Shown here: positions 54,442 to 62,596 of the stretch, one piece after another | How positions within the stretch are numbered: position 1 is the first letter of the stretch | Layout of the letters: each line of letters begins with the position of its first letter | Source: Parabacteroides sp. TM07-1AC | GTDB lineage: Bacteria > Bacteroidota > Bacteroidia > Bacteroidales > Tannerellaceae | Assembly (NCBI RefSeq): GCF_003480915.1 | Contig: NZ_QUKD01000007.1 | Location: 251,442-315,441, forward strand | Direction of reading: 5' to 3' | Length of the DNA: 64,000 nucleotides | The notes under the pieces: model-generated | Told to the model about the DNA's origin: nothing | The model's database searches: none | Seen by the model: the letters and a program-made list of their open reading frames with translations, nothing else | Translations under genes and position numbers: made by a program

Positions 54442-56445
54442 TTAAATATTTCGATTTTCCCGCAAACTATCTGCTATATCCTGATGTTGTTGCGCCAGCT
54501 CTTCTTCGCCGACAAACCGGTAAGCTTCTGCCAAATACTCGTGTGCCGATGCATGTTTCGGTTTGATGGATACTGCCTTCTGAAGGTCAGCAACCGCTTC
54601 TTCATAATATTTCATGCGCAGGTAACATTTCCCACGATTATAACGGGCTTTGAATGAAAGGGGACTCAGCCGGACCGCTTCGTTCAAAGCAACCTGCGCA
54701 TCGTATGTTTCACCAATATCCAATAAGGTAACGCCCTTTCGCACCCAGGCATCCACATATTCGGGGTATAGCTTCAAGGCTTTGTCGAACGAGCGGAGAG
54801 CCGCATTCGGATCATTGGCTTTCGTGACACATTCATTTCCCATCAGATAATACTCATGGGCGTACTCTTTGAGGATTTCACGCTGGGCATGCAGTTCGTC
54901 TTTCAATTTCTTAATCTCCGCCCGTTGCGTATTGATTCGCTGGAGCTTGGAGCGGAGGAGACGTTGCACCAACGGTTTATCCAGCTCATTGCGTTTCCCG
55001 ACAGCCTGTGCCAACGACTCCACCGCCTCTTTCATATTCCCCCGATTGAATTCATGGGCGGCACGGGCGTACAAAAGTTCTGCTTCACTTTCACGAAGGC
55101 TCTTTTCGATCAGTTCCTTACTGTTAAATATCTGGCTGAACTGAACGATCTCCTTGCGGACAAAAATATCGTGAGGTGTCACCCGGCTTTTCAGCACCAG
55201 TCCTTCGAGCGAAGTAGAACGGCTCAGAGCCACATATGTCTGTCCCCCGGCAAATACGCCTCCCGTCAGATCGACAACGACCCGGTTGAAGGTAAGCCCC
55301 TGGCTCTTATGCACCGTGATCGCCCAGGCAAGGCGGATCGGCAACTGTTCGAAAGTTCCGACAATTTCCTCCTCTATCCTCTTTTCCTTTTCGTTATATT
55401 TATATTTGTAATTGCGCCAGGAGGTAGGTTCGACCAAATGCTCGATTCCGTTTTCCAGCAGGACATACACATTTCCGTTTTCATCGATACCCGAAACCAT
55501 GCCGATCGTTCCGTTTACCCAACGGCGCTCGTGATCATTATCGATAAAGATCACCTGTGCCTGTTCCTTGATCGCCAGGTTCAACTGGGTAGGCAAAGAA
55601 GATTCAGGAAAGTCGCCTTCTATACGTCCGGTAGAGATGAACTCATCCCCGGGAAGCTCCGCCAGTCTCTTCTCATTGATAAAATCGACCTGATCACGAC
55701 GAGTGGCAAGCGTGATATACATATCCTCATTGTTCGGCACAAACTCCGGGAAGTAACGGGCATTCAAAACATCCAGCTCCTGCTTCCTCGCGGCATTGCT
55801 CCGTATCCGGTCCAATACATTGATAAACACCGGATCGGTCTGGCGGTACACTTTCTGCAATTCTATCGGCACCAGGTTGATCGACTGGAATACTCTCGCC
55901 GAGAAGAAAAACGGACTGGCATAGAACAGGCTCAATATCTCTTTCTGGTCGGACGGCACAACCGGCTCCAGCTGGAACACATCGCCCACGAATAACAACT
56001 GTTTCCCACCGAACGGCAAACGCATATTCCCGGAAAAGACCCGCAAAATACGATCCACACAATCGATAATATCCGCCCTTACCATCGAAATCTCATCGAT
56101 AATGATCAGTTCGACCTCCGAAATGATCTTCCGGTGTTCTTTCCTATATTTGAAGAACTCGAAAATCCGGCCATCTTTCAAACTCAGGTCGGGATCATCC
56201 GGAAGCATCGGACGAAACGGCAACTTAAAGAACGAATGCAAAGTCACCCCTTCCGCATTGATCGCAGCAATTCCGGTAGGCGCCAGCACGACATGCTTCT
56301 TTTTGGTATGTGAACAGATATATTTAAGAAAAGTCGATTTGCCCGTCCCTGCTTTCCCTGTCAGGAAAACAGACTGACGAGTATGAGTGATCAGTTGCAG
56401 GGCATCCTGAAACTCTCTATTGTCCGTGTCGAGTTGAAATTCCAA
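54442..56445 (-). CDS. Pif1-like helicase with C-terminal TPR domain
   Basis: A 667-aa fusion. The N-terminal part is a superfamily 1 helicase of the Pif1/RecD-like kind: Walker A FLTGKAGTGKSTFLKYI (30-38 core), VVLAPTGIAAINAEG, Walker B ELIIIDEISMVRAD, LLFVGDVFQLEPV, and the C-terminal motif ITVHKSQGLTFNRVVVDL. After a coiled-coil stretch (about 500-530) come about three tetratricopeptide repeats (about 540-660, such as AYRFVGEEELAQQHQ and NPNAALRSFDKALKLYPEYV-like units). TPRs suggest a protein partner. The helicase motifs look intact. Confidence 0.92.
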   Translation of the reverse strand: MEFQLDTDNREFQDALQLITHTRQSVFLTGKAGTGKSTFLKYICSHTKKKHVVLAPTGIAAINAEGVTLHSFFKLPFRPMLPDDPDLSLKDGRIFEFFKYRKEHRKIISEVELIIIDEISMVRADIIDCVDRILRVFSGNMRLPFGGKQLLFVGDVFQLEPVVPSDQKEILSLFYASPFFFSARVFQSINLVPIELQKVYRQTDPVFINVLDRIRSNAARKQELDVLNARYFPEFVPNNEDMYITLATRRDQVDFINEKRLAELPGDEFISTGRIEGDFPESSLPTQLNLAIKEQAQVIFIDNDHERRWVNGTIGMVSGIDENGNVYVLLENGIEHLVEPTSWRNYKYKYNEKEKRIEEEIVGTFEQLPIRLAWAITVHKSQGLTFNRVVVDLTGGVFAGGQTYVALSRSTSLEGLVLKSRVTPHDIFVRKEIVQFSQIFNSKELIEKSLRESEAELLYARAAHEFNRGNMKEAVESLAQAVGKRNELDKPLVQRLLRSKLQRINTQRAEIKKLKDELHAQREILKEYAHEYYLMGNECVTKANDPNAALRSFDKALKLYPEYVDAWVRKGVTLLDIGETYDAQVALNEAVRLSPLSFKARYNRGKCYLRMKYYEEAVADLQKAVSIKPKHASAHEYLAEAYRFVGEEELAQQHQDIADSLRENRNI

Positions 56446-56465
56446 TCGTGTAATTTTTGAGTAGA

Positions 56466-56473
56466 CAAAGCTA
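56466..56473 (-). promoter_or_regulatory. -7 box of the Pif1-TPR gene
   Basis: TAGCTTTG on the minus strand, 20 nt before the ATG. Confidence 0.5.
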
Positions 56474-56515
56474 AATAATATTTTAAATATCCTCTTATAA
56501 AAAGGGGATATTTTA

Positions 56516-56547
56516 TTTGGTTATATCCGGATTATTGCTTTAATTTG
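56516..56547 (+). promoter_or_regulatory. Promoter of the SPFH operon
   Basis: TTTG (56516-56519), 20-bp spacer, TTAATTTG (56540-56547, one mismatch to TAnnTTTG), 33 nt before the ATG. Confidence 0.5.
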
Positions 56548-56579
56548 TGATATCAAAATAATATCAAATATAAATTATT

Positions 56580-57455
56580 ATGAAAGCACAAGAAAAAGCA
56601 TTTGACGGTATCAGGATTTCAGGTTTCCTGGCTATATTATTTATCCTGATCATACTGGGCGCTTCCATTTTCATGTTCACACTGAAACAACCCTGGAGTA
56701 TTGCCATAGGCATTATCGGTGCACTATGTGCTATTTTCATGTGTTACGGATTAGTCATTATTCAACCGAATAACTCACGGGTTATGACATTCTTCGGAAA
56801 ATACGTCGGCACAATCATTGAAAACGGCTTTTTCTGGGTAAACCCTCTTTTTTTGAAGACCAAAGTAACCCTGCGTATCTTCAATCTAAACCTGGAGCCA
56901 ATCAAAGTAAACGACAAAGTTGGTAATCCGGTAATGATCGGTGCTGTAGTGGTATGGAGAATCAAAGACACCTATAAAGCGACCTTTGATATTTCAGGAG
57001 ATGTAAAATCATTCGTCCAAATCCAAAGCGATGCCGCTTTACGCCAGGTTGCCGGAATGTATGCGTATGATACGAACGAAACAACCGATAAAGTTACATT
57101 GCGTTCCGACAATGACGGGGAAGTAACTCTGCGTCTCGAAGACGAACTGAACAGCCGTCTCACACTTGCCGGAATCGAAGTCGTAGAAGCACGTATCAAC
57201 TATCTGGCTTATGCTTCCGAAATTGCAGGCGTTATGCTTCGTCGTCAACAGGCTGATGCCATCATTGCTGCCCGGGAACGTATTGTAGAAGGAGCGGTCA
57301 GTATGGTTCACCTCGCATTGGAAAAACTCCAAAAAGAGAGCATAGTCGAACTCGACGAAGAAAGAAAAGCAGCCATGGTCAGTAACCTGCTCGTTGTGCT
57401 TTGTGCTGACGAATCTGCTCAGCCTGTTATTAACACAGGTACATTATATCAATGA
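56580..57455 (+). CDS. SPFH/band-7 membrane protein
   Basis: A 291-aa protein with two N-terminal transmembrane helices (about 15-35 and 40-60) and an SPFH domain (about 65-230, with IIQPNNSRVMTFFGKYVGTI and AYASEIAGVMLRRQQADAII, the latter the typical end of the domain), then a helical tail. SPFH proteins organise membrane microdomains and membrane proteases. No NfeD partner is adjacent. A ribbon-helix-helix gene follows 28 nt later, an association I believe recurs in other bacteria. Confidence 0.9.
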   Translation: MKAQEKAFDGIRISGFLAILFILIILGASIFMFTLKQPWSIAIGIIGALCAIFMCYGLVIIQPNNSRVMTFFGKYVGTIIENGFFWVNPLFLKTKVTLRIFNLNLEPIKVNDKVGNPVMIGAVVVWRIKDTYKATFDISGDVKSFVQIQSDAALRQVAGMYAYDTNETTDKVTLRSDNDGEVTLRLEDELNSRLTLAGIEVVEARINYLAYASEIAGVMLRRQQADAIIAARERIVEGAVSMVHLALEKLQKESIVELDEERKAAMVSNLLVVLCADESAQPVINTGTLYQ

Positions 57456-57483
57456 TTCTAAATTTTTAATATTAATATAAGTG

Positions 57484-57675
57484 ATGGCCAAAAAAGAGAA
57501 TGCAACCAAAAACTTTGTTCTGCGGATAGATGCAGAGATGATGGATGCTATCGAAACCTGGGCTGCGGATGAATTCCGCAGCACCAATGGCCAGATCCAG
57601 TACATCCTGGACCAGGCACTACGAAAAGCAGGCCGGTTGAAAAAGAAAAGACAACCCAAACAAGAGGAGGAATAA
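57484..57675 (+). CDS. Arc-like ribbon-helix-helix protein
   Basis: A 63-aa protein. NFVLRIDAEMMDAIETWAAD and NGQIQYILDQALRKAGRLKK fit the strand-helix-helix of Arc/MetJ DNA-binding proteins, with a Lys-rich tail. A GTG one codon upstream is possible, but the ATG at 57484 is chosen. It is co-transcribed with the SPFH gene. Since SPFH neighbours of this type do not always act on DNA, the role is uncertain. Confidence 0.75.
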   Translation: MAKKENATKNFVLRIDAEMMDAIETWAADEFRSTNGQIQYILDQALRKAGRLKKKRQPKQEEE

Positions 57676-57703
57676 ATATGGATACTATTTCAATATCATA
57701 AAC

Positions 57704-58240
57704 AACTATCATACTATCATTATTCATCATATCATTTTATAAATCAACATTTTATATTATGATAGTTAGTATTTTCAACCATCATTCATCTATCATCAAC
57801 CATCATAGACCTATTTAAAATCCCGATAAGCCACCTTCTATTTTCGACAGATACATGACTTATTTTCAGCAACATAACGATTTATACTATTTGAGACCCG
57901 AGTCTAAAACAACCTGACACCCGGGTGTGAGCATCGTCAACATCCGGATCTAAAAAGGGGTAAAACCGGGGTCTCGAATACAATTAGTAAGCATTTTCGT
58001 GAAAATAAAAAAGAAGCTATCAAAAAAAAGTCAAGGAAGAAGCAAAAAATGACAACCATTCCATCGATCCGCCCGAATGCTCCAAAAAGCTCAAACTGTT
58101 ATTTATCAGCAATATAACGAAGAAAAAGATCGTTTTGTATGATAGTTATGATAGTTGAATGATAGTTAAAAGCAGCAACTATCATAAGATATGCAACTGG
58201 TTTACAAACAGATACAGTCAATAATGATAGTATGATAGTT
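57704..58240. repeat. ATGATAGTT repeat region in a gene-free interval
   Basis: The 625-bp gap from 57676 to 58300 holds no supportable gene. ATGATAGTT occurs five times forward (57759, 58139, 58148, 58159, 58232) and twice inverted (57704, 58177), plus near matches (CATCATAG, ACTATCAT), concentrated at both ends of the interval. The middle (57830-58130) has unremarkable AT-rich sequence with GAGACCCGAGTCT-like short dyads. A 27-codon frame starts at 58267 (MEREIKYKQKYLAAD) and runs into the end of the SPOR gene. Confidence 0.75.
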
Positions 58241-58300
58241 ACTTTGCAAAAACTTTATACCGCGGATATGGAAAGGGAGATCAAATACAAACAAAAGTAT

Positions 58301-59323
58301 TTAGCGGCTGATAAACAACCACGCATCCTTGTATTTATCATTCATACGTAACGTAGCCATGTAACTTTCCGCCTGTTCGCGATTATCGAATTTATCGGCA
58401 TAAATACGGTACTTTCCATCACGAACGACTTTACTAACATGCTTGCAATCCTTACGGTCGACTTCTGCTATATATTTGTCAGCCTGATCTTCGGTCGGAA
58501 AACTGGCGATCACGATGTGATACATTTTCTGATTGGGCTTGGAAGCTACCGGTTTGGGAGCCGCTTCCTGTTTCTTTACTTTTGGAGCAGGAGTCTCGGC
58601 AACCACTTTCTTTTCAGCTTTCACTGCCTTGATTTCGGGCACCGCCTTTTCTTCCGGAACAACTTCCTCTACGGGCTTTATTTCAGGAGCACTTTTTACA
58701 ACCATCTCGGTCGGAACAAAACTTGCCGTATAAGCAGCCTGATTGACATCCTTTACCGGAGTCGATATCAACAGGAACAAGGCGACTGCTGCTGCCGAAG
58801 CCGCTGCGACACGAAGGAATTTCCGGCTAACCGGAATATATAAGATATCTTTCTTTCTCTTACGGGTAAGCAGAGCCACTTCTTCGCGTTCTGCCAAAAC
58901 AGGCTGAAGCAACGGGAAGTTGAAAGAAACCAGACCATAAGAACCGACACTGAATGCATCCGATTCTCCCGGATGGAAAATAACCTGCCCCTCCTGTCCC
59001 AGACTAAAGGAACCTAACACACCTAAAGACAATGTCTTCTCTTCCTGCAAAGCAGCTTTCATATCCGCAACATCTTCTTCCAGCATCAATTGTGCTTTCC
59101 GGTAATTGACATCATACATTTGCATGTATGATTCCGAAAGCAGCCCGTCGTTATGTTGCAATGTAATATTAAAAACGATTTCCTTTCGTTGAGGGCTGAA
59201 CAAGTGTTCCTTTTCATTGCATACAGCAGATACTGTCTGAAGTACAAACCCACCCCAACCCGGCACAATCACGCAGTCATGTACCAGTAATAATCGTTCT
59301 ATATGTGTTATTATCCTAAGCAT
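58301..59323 (-). CDS. HU-CCDC81 / SPOR domain protein
   Basis: A 340-aa protein. N-terminal HU-like CCDC81 repeats (about 1-70 and 75-135, with HDCVIVPGWGGFVLQ and LSLGVLGSFSLGQEGQVIF), a single transmembrane helix (about 170-187), a Lys/Glu/Pro/Ala-rich linker (about 200-262) and a C-terminal SPOR domain (about 265-340, with YHIVIASFPTEDQADKYI) that binds denuded septal peptidoglycan. It may link cytoplasmic DNA or protein to the division site. The ATG is 4 nt after a strong promoter, with no other usable start nearby. Confidence 0.9.
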   Translation of the reverse strand: MLRIITHIERLLLVHDCVIVPGWGGFVLQTVSAVCNEKEHLFSPQRKEIVFNITLQHNDGLLSESYMQMYDVNYRKAQLMLEEDVADMKAALQEEKTLSLGVLGSFSLGQEGQVIFHPGESDAFSVGSYGLVSFNFPLLQPVLAEREEVALLTRKRKKDILYIPVSRKFLRVAAASAAAVALFLLISTPVKDVNQAAYTASFVPTEMVVKSAPEIKPVEEVVPEEKAVPEIKAVKAEKKVVAETPAPKVKKQEAAPKPVASKPNQKMYHIVIASFPTEDQADKYIAEVDRKDCKHVSKVVRDGKYRIYADKFDNREQAESYMATLRMNDKYKDAWLFISR

Positions 59324-59327
59324 AAGA

Positions 59328-59359
59328 CAAAGGTAGATATTTATTAGTGAATTTACAAA
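59328..59359 (-). promoter_or_regulatory. Promoter of the SPOR gene, abutting its start codon
   Basis: Minus strand TTTG (59356-59359), 20-bp spacer, TACCTTTG (59328-59335); only TCTT separates it from the ATG, so the mRNA is probably leaderless. Confidence 0.65.
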
Positions 59360-59380
59360 ACAAAAAACGGTACAATTTTC

Positions 59381-59388
59381 TACCTTTG
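59381..59388 (+). promoter_or_regulatory. -7 box of the cobalamin operon
   Basis: TACCTTTG, 17 nt before the cbiB ATG. The leader is far too short for a cobalamin riboswitch. Confidence 0.6.
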
Positions 59389-59405
59389 TATCTCAAACAA
59401 ATAAT

Positions 59406-60356
59406 ATGTACTGGTCAACTCAATCGATATATTTGCTCAAGGTGATCCCTTTTCTGGGCGGATGGCTGGCAGATCGTCTGCTAGGCGACCCGGAAGGCTG
59501 GCCCCATCCCATTGTATGGTTCGGAAAATTGATTTCCTTCGGAGAAAAAAAGCTCAACCGGGGTGAGAACCGTTTTTATAAAGGAGGTTTGCTGACACTG
59601 ATCCTCGTCGCCGGTATTTATGCTCTGACCCGTTTGCTGCTTTTTTGGGTAGGGGCCATCCATACGCAATTGTATGCTGTCCTTGTCGGGATCGGTGTTT
59701 TTTATTGTCTGGCCGGAAAAACCCTGATCACAGAGGTCAAAGCCGTTTTCGAAGCCGTAGACCGCAGCGTGGAGGAGGGCCGTATACAGGTCGGACGCAT
59801 CGTCGGACGCGATACCTCCAACTTATCCCCGCAGGAGATCAGAGCTGCTGCCCTCGAAACATTGGCTGAGAACCTGAGCGACGGAGTGATCGCCCCGATG
59901 TTTTGGTTCGGTTTTCTAGGGCTGCCCGGAATGATGGCTTATAAAATGATCAATACGCTCGATTCAATGATCGGCTACAAAAATGAACGGTATAAGGATT
60001 TCGGACAGGCAGCTGCCCGGTTGGACGATGTTGCCAACTACCTGCCCGCACGGTTGACCGCCTGGCTGATGTTGCTGGTTTCCGGCAACTGGCATAAAAG
60101 GGACTTTCTGACCCGTTTCGGTCGCGCACATCTCAGCCCGAACTCAGGCTACCCCGAAGCGGCACTGGCTGCTATTCTGGATTGCCGTTTCGGAGGAACG
60201 CACGACTATTTCGGACAAGCGGTAGAAAAGCCCCACATCGGAGTCAACGACCGTCCTTTTACAACAGAGGACATGTTAATAGCAACTAAAATAAACAGCA
60301 ATACAGAACTAGCTATGGGATTGCTTGTTTGTCTTCTATCATTATTATTACAATAA
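59406..60356 (+). CDS. cbiB: Adenosylcobinamide-phosphate synthase
   Basis: A 316-aa membrane enzyme (CbiB/CobD) that attaches (R)-1-amino-2-propanol phosphate to adenosylcobyric acid. Signature sequences are GGWLADRLLGDPEGWPHPIV near the N terminus, RDTSNLSPQEIRAAALETLA, ENLSDGVIAPMFWFGFLGLP and LDSMIGYKNERYKDFG. Four to five transmembrane helices are expected. It is first in the operon; CobD-type decarboxylase for the linker is not in this window. Confidence 0.95.
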   Translation: MYWSTQSIYLLKVIPFLGGWLADRLLGDPEGWPHPIVWFGKLISFGEKKLNRGENRFYKGGLLTLILVAGIYALTRLLLFWVGAIHTQLYAVLVGIGVFYCLAGKTLITEVKAVFEAVDRSVEEGRIQVGRIVGRDTSNLSPQEIRAAALETLAENLSDGVIAPMFWFGFLGLPGMMAYKMINTLDSMIGYKNERYKDFGQAAARLDDVANYLPARLTAWLMLLVSGNWHKRDFLTRFGRAHLSPNSGYPEAALAAILDCRFGGTHDYFGQAVEKPHIGVNDRPFTTEDMLIATKINSNTELAMGLLVCLLSLLLQ

Positions 60357-60366
60357 AGAAAATTAT

Positions 60367-60987
60367 ATGAATATGGAAATAAGACTAAACAAACTGCTCA
60401 GTGACGCAGGTTTTTGCTCCCGCAGGGAGGCAGACAAGTTTATCGAAATGGGGCGTGTTACCGTCAATGGCAACCTGCCGGAAGTCGGACAAAAAGTAAG
60501 CAAGTCCGACATCATCATGCTTGATGATATCCAGGTAAATTTCAAACAGGCGCAGGAACATGCCCGTACGGGTGCCGGTAAAACTCAAAATCTCATCTTC
60601 GGCGAAGCAACAGCCAAAGTGGAGAAAAAAACAAAACCGGCAGAAGCCGATGTGCCGGCCGCCAGTGCTCCTGCTACGGAAAAAAAGAAATCATCCGGTT
60701 CCGGCAGTAAGCTAAGACCTGGCAAGTATGTCAAATACAACAAATATGCTGCAGCCAGAAAAGCAGCCAAAAGCGGAGAAAAGCCCAAAGAGAGACTAAG
60801 CCAGGAAGAAAAGGCGCTGCTCAAAGAGGCTATGCGTCCGAAGTTCGGTAAATCTTTGGGAAGAGCCGCCGTTGCACAACGTCTGGCCGCCTCTCCGAAA
60901 TCTGCCAGTTTACGGAAAACGAGTAAGAACAACCCGATAAATAAAACGAAACGAGCTGCCACCCGCAACAAGCCGAAAGGAGAATAA
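60367..60987 (+). CDS. S4-domain RNA-binding protein with basic tail
   Basis: About 206 aa from the ATG that gives MNMEIRLNKLLSDAGF. The first 55 residues are an S4 RNA-binding domain of the RluB/RluF type (CSRREADKFIEMGRVTVNGN, VGQKVSKSDIIMLDD). The pseudouridine synthase catalytic domain that normally follows is absent: no GRLD motif. Instead there is a Lys/Ala/Ser-rich low-complexity tail (about 75-206). An RNA-binding accessory role is inferred. It lies 10 nt after cbiB and 4 nt before cobU, so it is inside the cobalamin operon. Upstream extension into the cbiB end is rejected. Confidence 0.85.
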   Translation: MNMEIRLNKLLSDAGFCSRREADKFIEMGRVTVNGNLPEVGQKVSKSDIIMLDDIQVNFKQAQEHARTGAGKTQNLIFGEATAKVEKKTKPAEADVPAASAPATEKKKSSGSGSKLRPGKYVKYNKYAAARKAAKSGEKPKERLSQEEKALLKEAMRPKFGKSLGRAAVAQRLAASPKSASLRKTSKNNPINKTKRAATRNKPKGE

Positions 60988-60991
60988 AGCG

Positions 60992-61510
60992 ATGCCTGAC
61001 AAACATATCGTACTGGTAACAGGAGGACAGCGCTCCGGTAAAAGCGGATACGCACAAAAGTTAGCCTTATCGTTAAGCGCTAACCCGGTTTATTTGGCTA
61101 CGTCCCGTGTCTGGGATGAAGAGTTTCGCCAACGTGTTCTCCGTCACCAGGCCGACCGCGGTCCGGAATGGACCAATATCGAAGAAGAAAAATACCTGAG
61201 CCGCCACAACCTGGACGGACGGGTAGTTATCATAGATTGTGTCACCTTGTGGGGCACTAATTTCTTTTTTGACAACGACAGCAATGTCGAATTGTCGCTC
61301 AAGGAACTGAAAGAGGAATTCAACCGGTTGGTTGAGCAGCAGGCTTATCTCATATTCGTGACCAATGAAATAGGATTAGGAGGTGTCTCCCCCGATCCGA
61401 TACAGCGAAAATTCACTGACCTGCAGGGATGGCTAAACCAATACATTGCCTCCCGCGCCGATGAAGTCGTACTGATGATAAGCGGAATACCCATGAAAAT
61501 AAAACAATAA
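60992..61510 (+). CDS. cobU: Adenosylcobinamide kinase / guanylyltransferase
   Basis: A 172-aa bifunctional enzyme that phosphorylates adenosylcobinamide and transfers GMP. Walker A is VTGGQRSGKSGYAQKLA (GGQRSGKS about 9-16), the guanylylated histidine lies in RVLRHQADRGPEW, and VIIDCVTLWGTNFF and LIFVTNEIGLGGVSPDP are conserved. Normal length. It is followed by cobT after 15 nt. Confidence 0.96.
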   Translation: MPDKHIVLVTGGQRSGKSGYAQKLALSLSANPVYLATSRVWDEEFRQRVLRHQADRGPEWTNIEEEKYLSRHNLDGRVVIIDCVTLWGTNFFFDNDSNVELSLKELKEEFNRLVEQQAYLIFVTNEIGLGGVSPDPIQRKFTDLQGWLNQYIASRADEVVLMISGIPMKIKQ

Positions 61511-61525
61511 CAAAATAATTAAACA

Positions 61526-62563
61526 ATGATTACCTTTCATATTGAAAAACCGGATACTGCTATTGCGGAAGCACTACAAGAGAAAATAAATGACCTGACC
61601 AAACCCAAAGGTTCGTTAGGCAGACTGGAGGAAATAGCTCTTCAGGTCGGACTGATCCAGCAGACACTCACTCCTGCTCTAAATCATCCGGTCAATGTTA
61701 TATACGCCTCCGATCACGGCATTGCCGATGAAGGTGTAAGTAAATCCCCCAAGGAAGTCACCCGCCAGGTGATCCACAACTTCCTGAACGGAGGGGCCGG
61801 CGTCTGCTTCCTGGCACGCCAGCATGGTTTCGATATAAAGATTGTCGATGGGGGAGTCGATTTCGATTTTCCTTCGATACCGCAGTTAATAGACCGTAAA
61901 ATCAGAAAAGGGACCCGTAACTTCCTCCATGAGGCGGCTATGACACGTGAAGAGATGGAGCTGGCACTTCAGTACGGAGCCGGGATCGTTTCAGACTGTC
62001 ACAAAGAAGGCTGCAACGTGATCAGTTTCGGAGAGATGGGCATAGGCAACACGGCAGCATCCAGCATGTGGATGACTTGTCTCACGGGGATTCCGCTGAT
62101 CGAATGTGTGGGTGCCGGAAGTGGTCTGGACAGCAGTGGCGTACAACATAAATACAATGTATTGAAAGCGGCGCTCGAAAACTATAAAGGTGACAACAGC
62201 CCATTGGATGTGATCAGTTATTTCGGAGGTTATGAAATGGTCATGGCAGTAGGTGGCATGCTCCGGGCGGCTGAACTAAAAATGGTTATCCTGGTCGACG
62301 GTTTTATTATGACCAATTGTGTGTTGGCAGCTTCGCGCTTGTATCCGGAAATGCTTCCTTATTGCATATTCGGACATTGCGGAGATGAAGCCGGACACAG
62401 AAAAGTACTGGATGCCCTTCAGGCTAATCCGGTCTTAAACCTGGGATTACGTTTAGGGGAAGGTTCCGGCTCTGTATGTGCATACCCGATCATCGACTCA
62501 GCCGTACGCATGATCAATGAAATGCATACTTTCCGTCAGGCAGCGGTAACGAAATATTTCTAA
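61526..62563 (+). CDS. cobT: Nicotinate-nucleotide:dimethylbenzimidazole phosphoribosyltransferase
   Basis: A 345-aa CobT that makes alpha-ribazole phosphate from a lower-ligand base and nicotinate mononucleotide. Motifs: [54 protein letters not shown] and the catalytic Glu in [19 protein letters not shown]. No base-synthesis gene (bluB or bza) is present, so the lower ligand may be imported or synthesised elsewhere. Confidence 0.97.
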   Translation: MITFHIEKPDTAIAEALQEKINDLTKPKGSLGRLEEIALQVGLIQQTLTPALNHPVNVIYASDHGIADEGVSKSPKEVTRQVIHNFLNGGAGVCFLARQHGFDIKIVDGGVDFDFPSIPQLIDRKIRKGTRNFLHEAAMTREEMELALQYGAGIVSDCHKEGCNVISFGEMGIGNTAASSMWMTCLTGIPLIECVGAGSGLDSSGVQHKYNVLKAALENYKGDNSPLDVISYFGGYEMVMAVGGMLRAAELKMVILVDGFIMTNCVLAASRLYPEMLPYCIFGHCGDEAGHRKVLDALQANPVLNLGLRLGEGSGSVCAYPIIDSAVRMINEMHTFRQAAVTKYF

Positions 62564-62596
62564 CCGGATGGTTTTCCATTCCTAACATTTACAGAT

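Noticed and set aside
59324..59405. A cobalamin riboswitch controlling the cob operon
   Set aside because: The -7 box is 17 nt from the start codon and none of the aptamer blocks are in the 82-bp gap.
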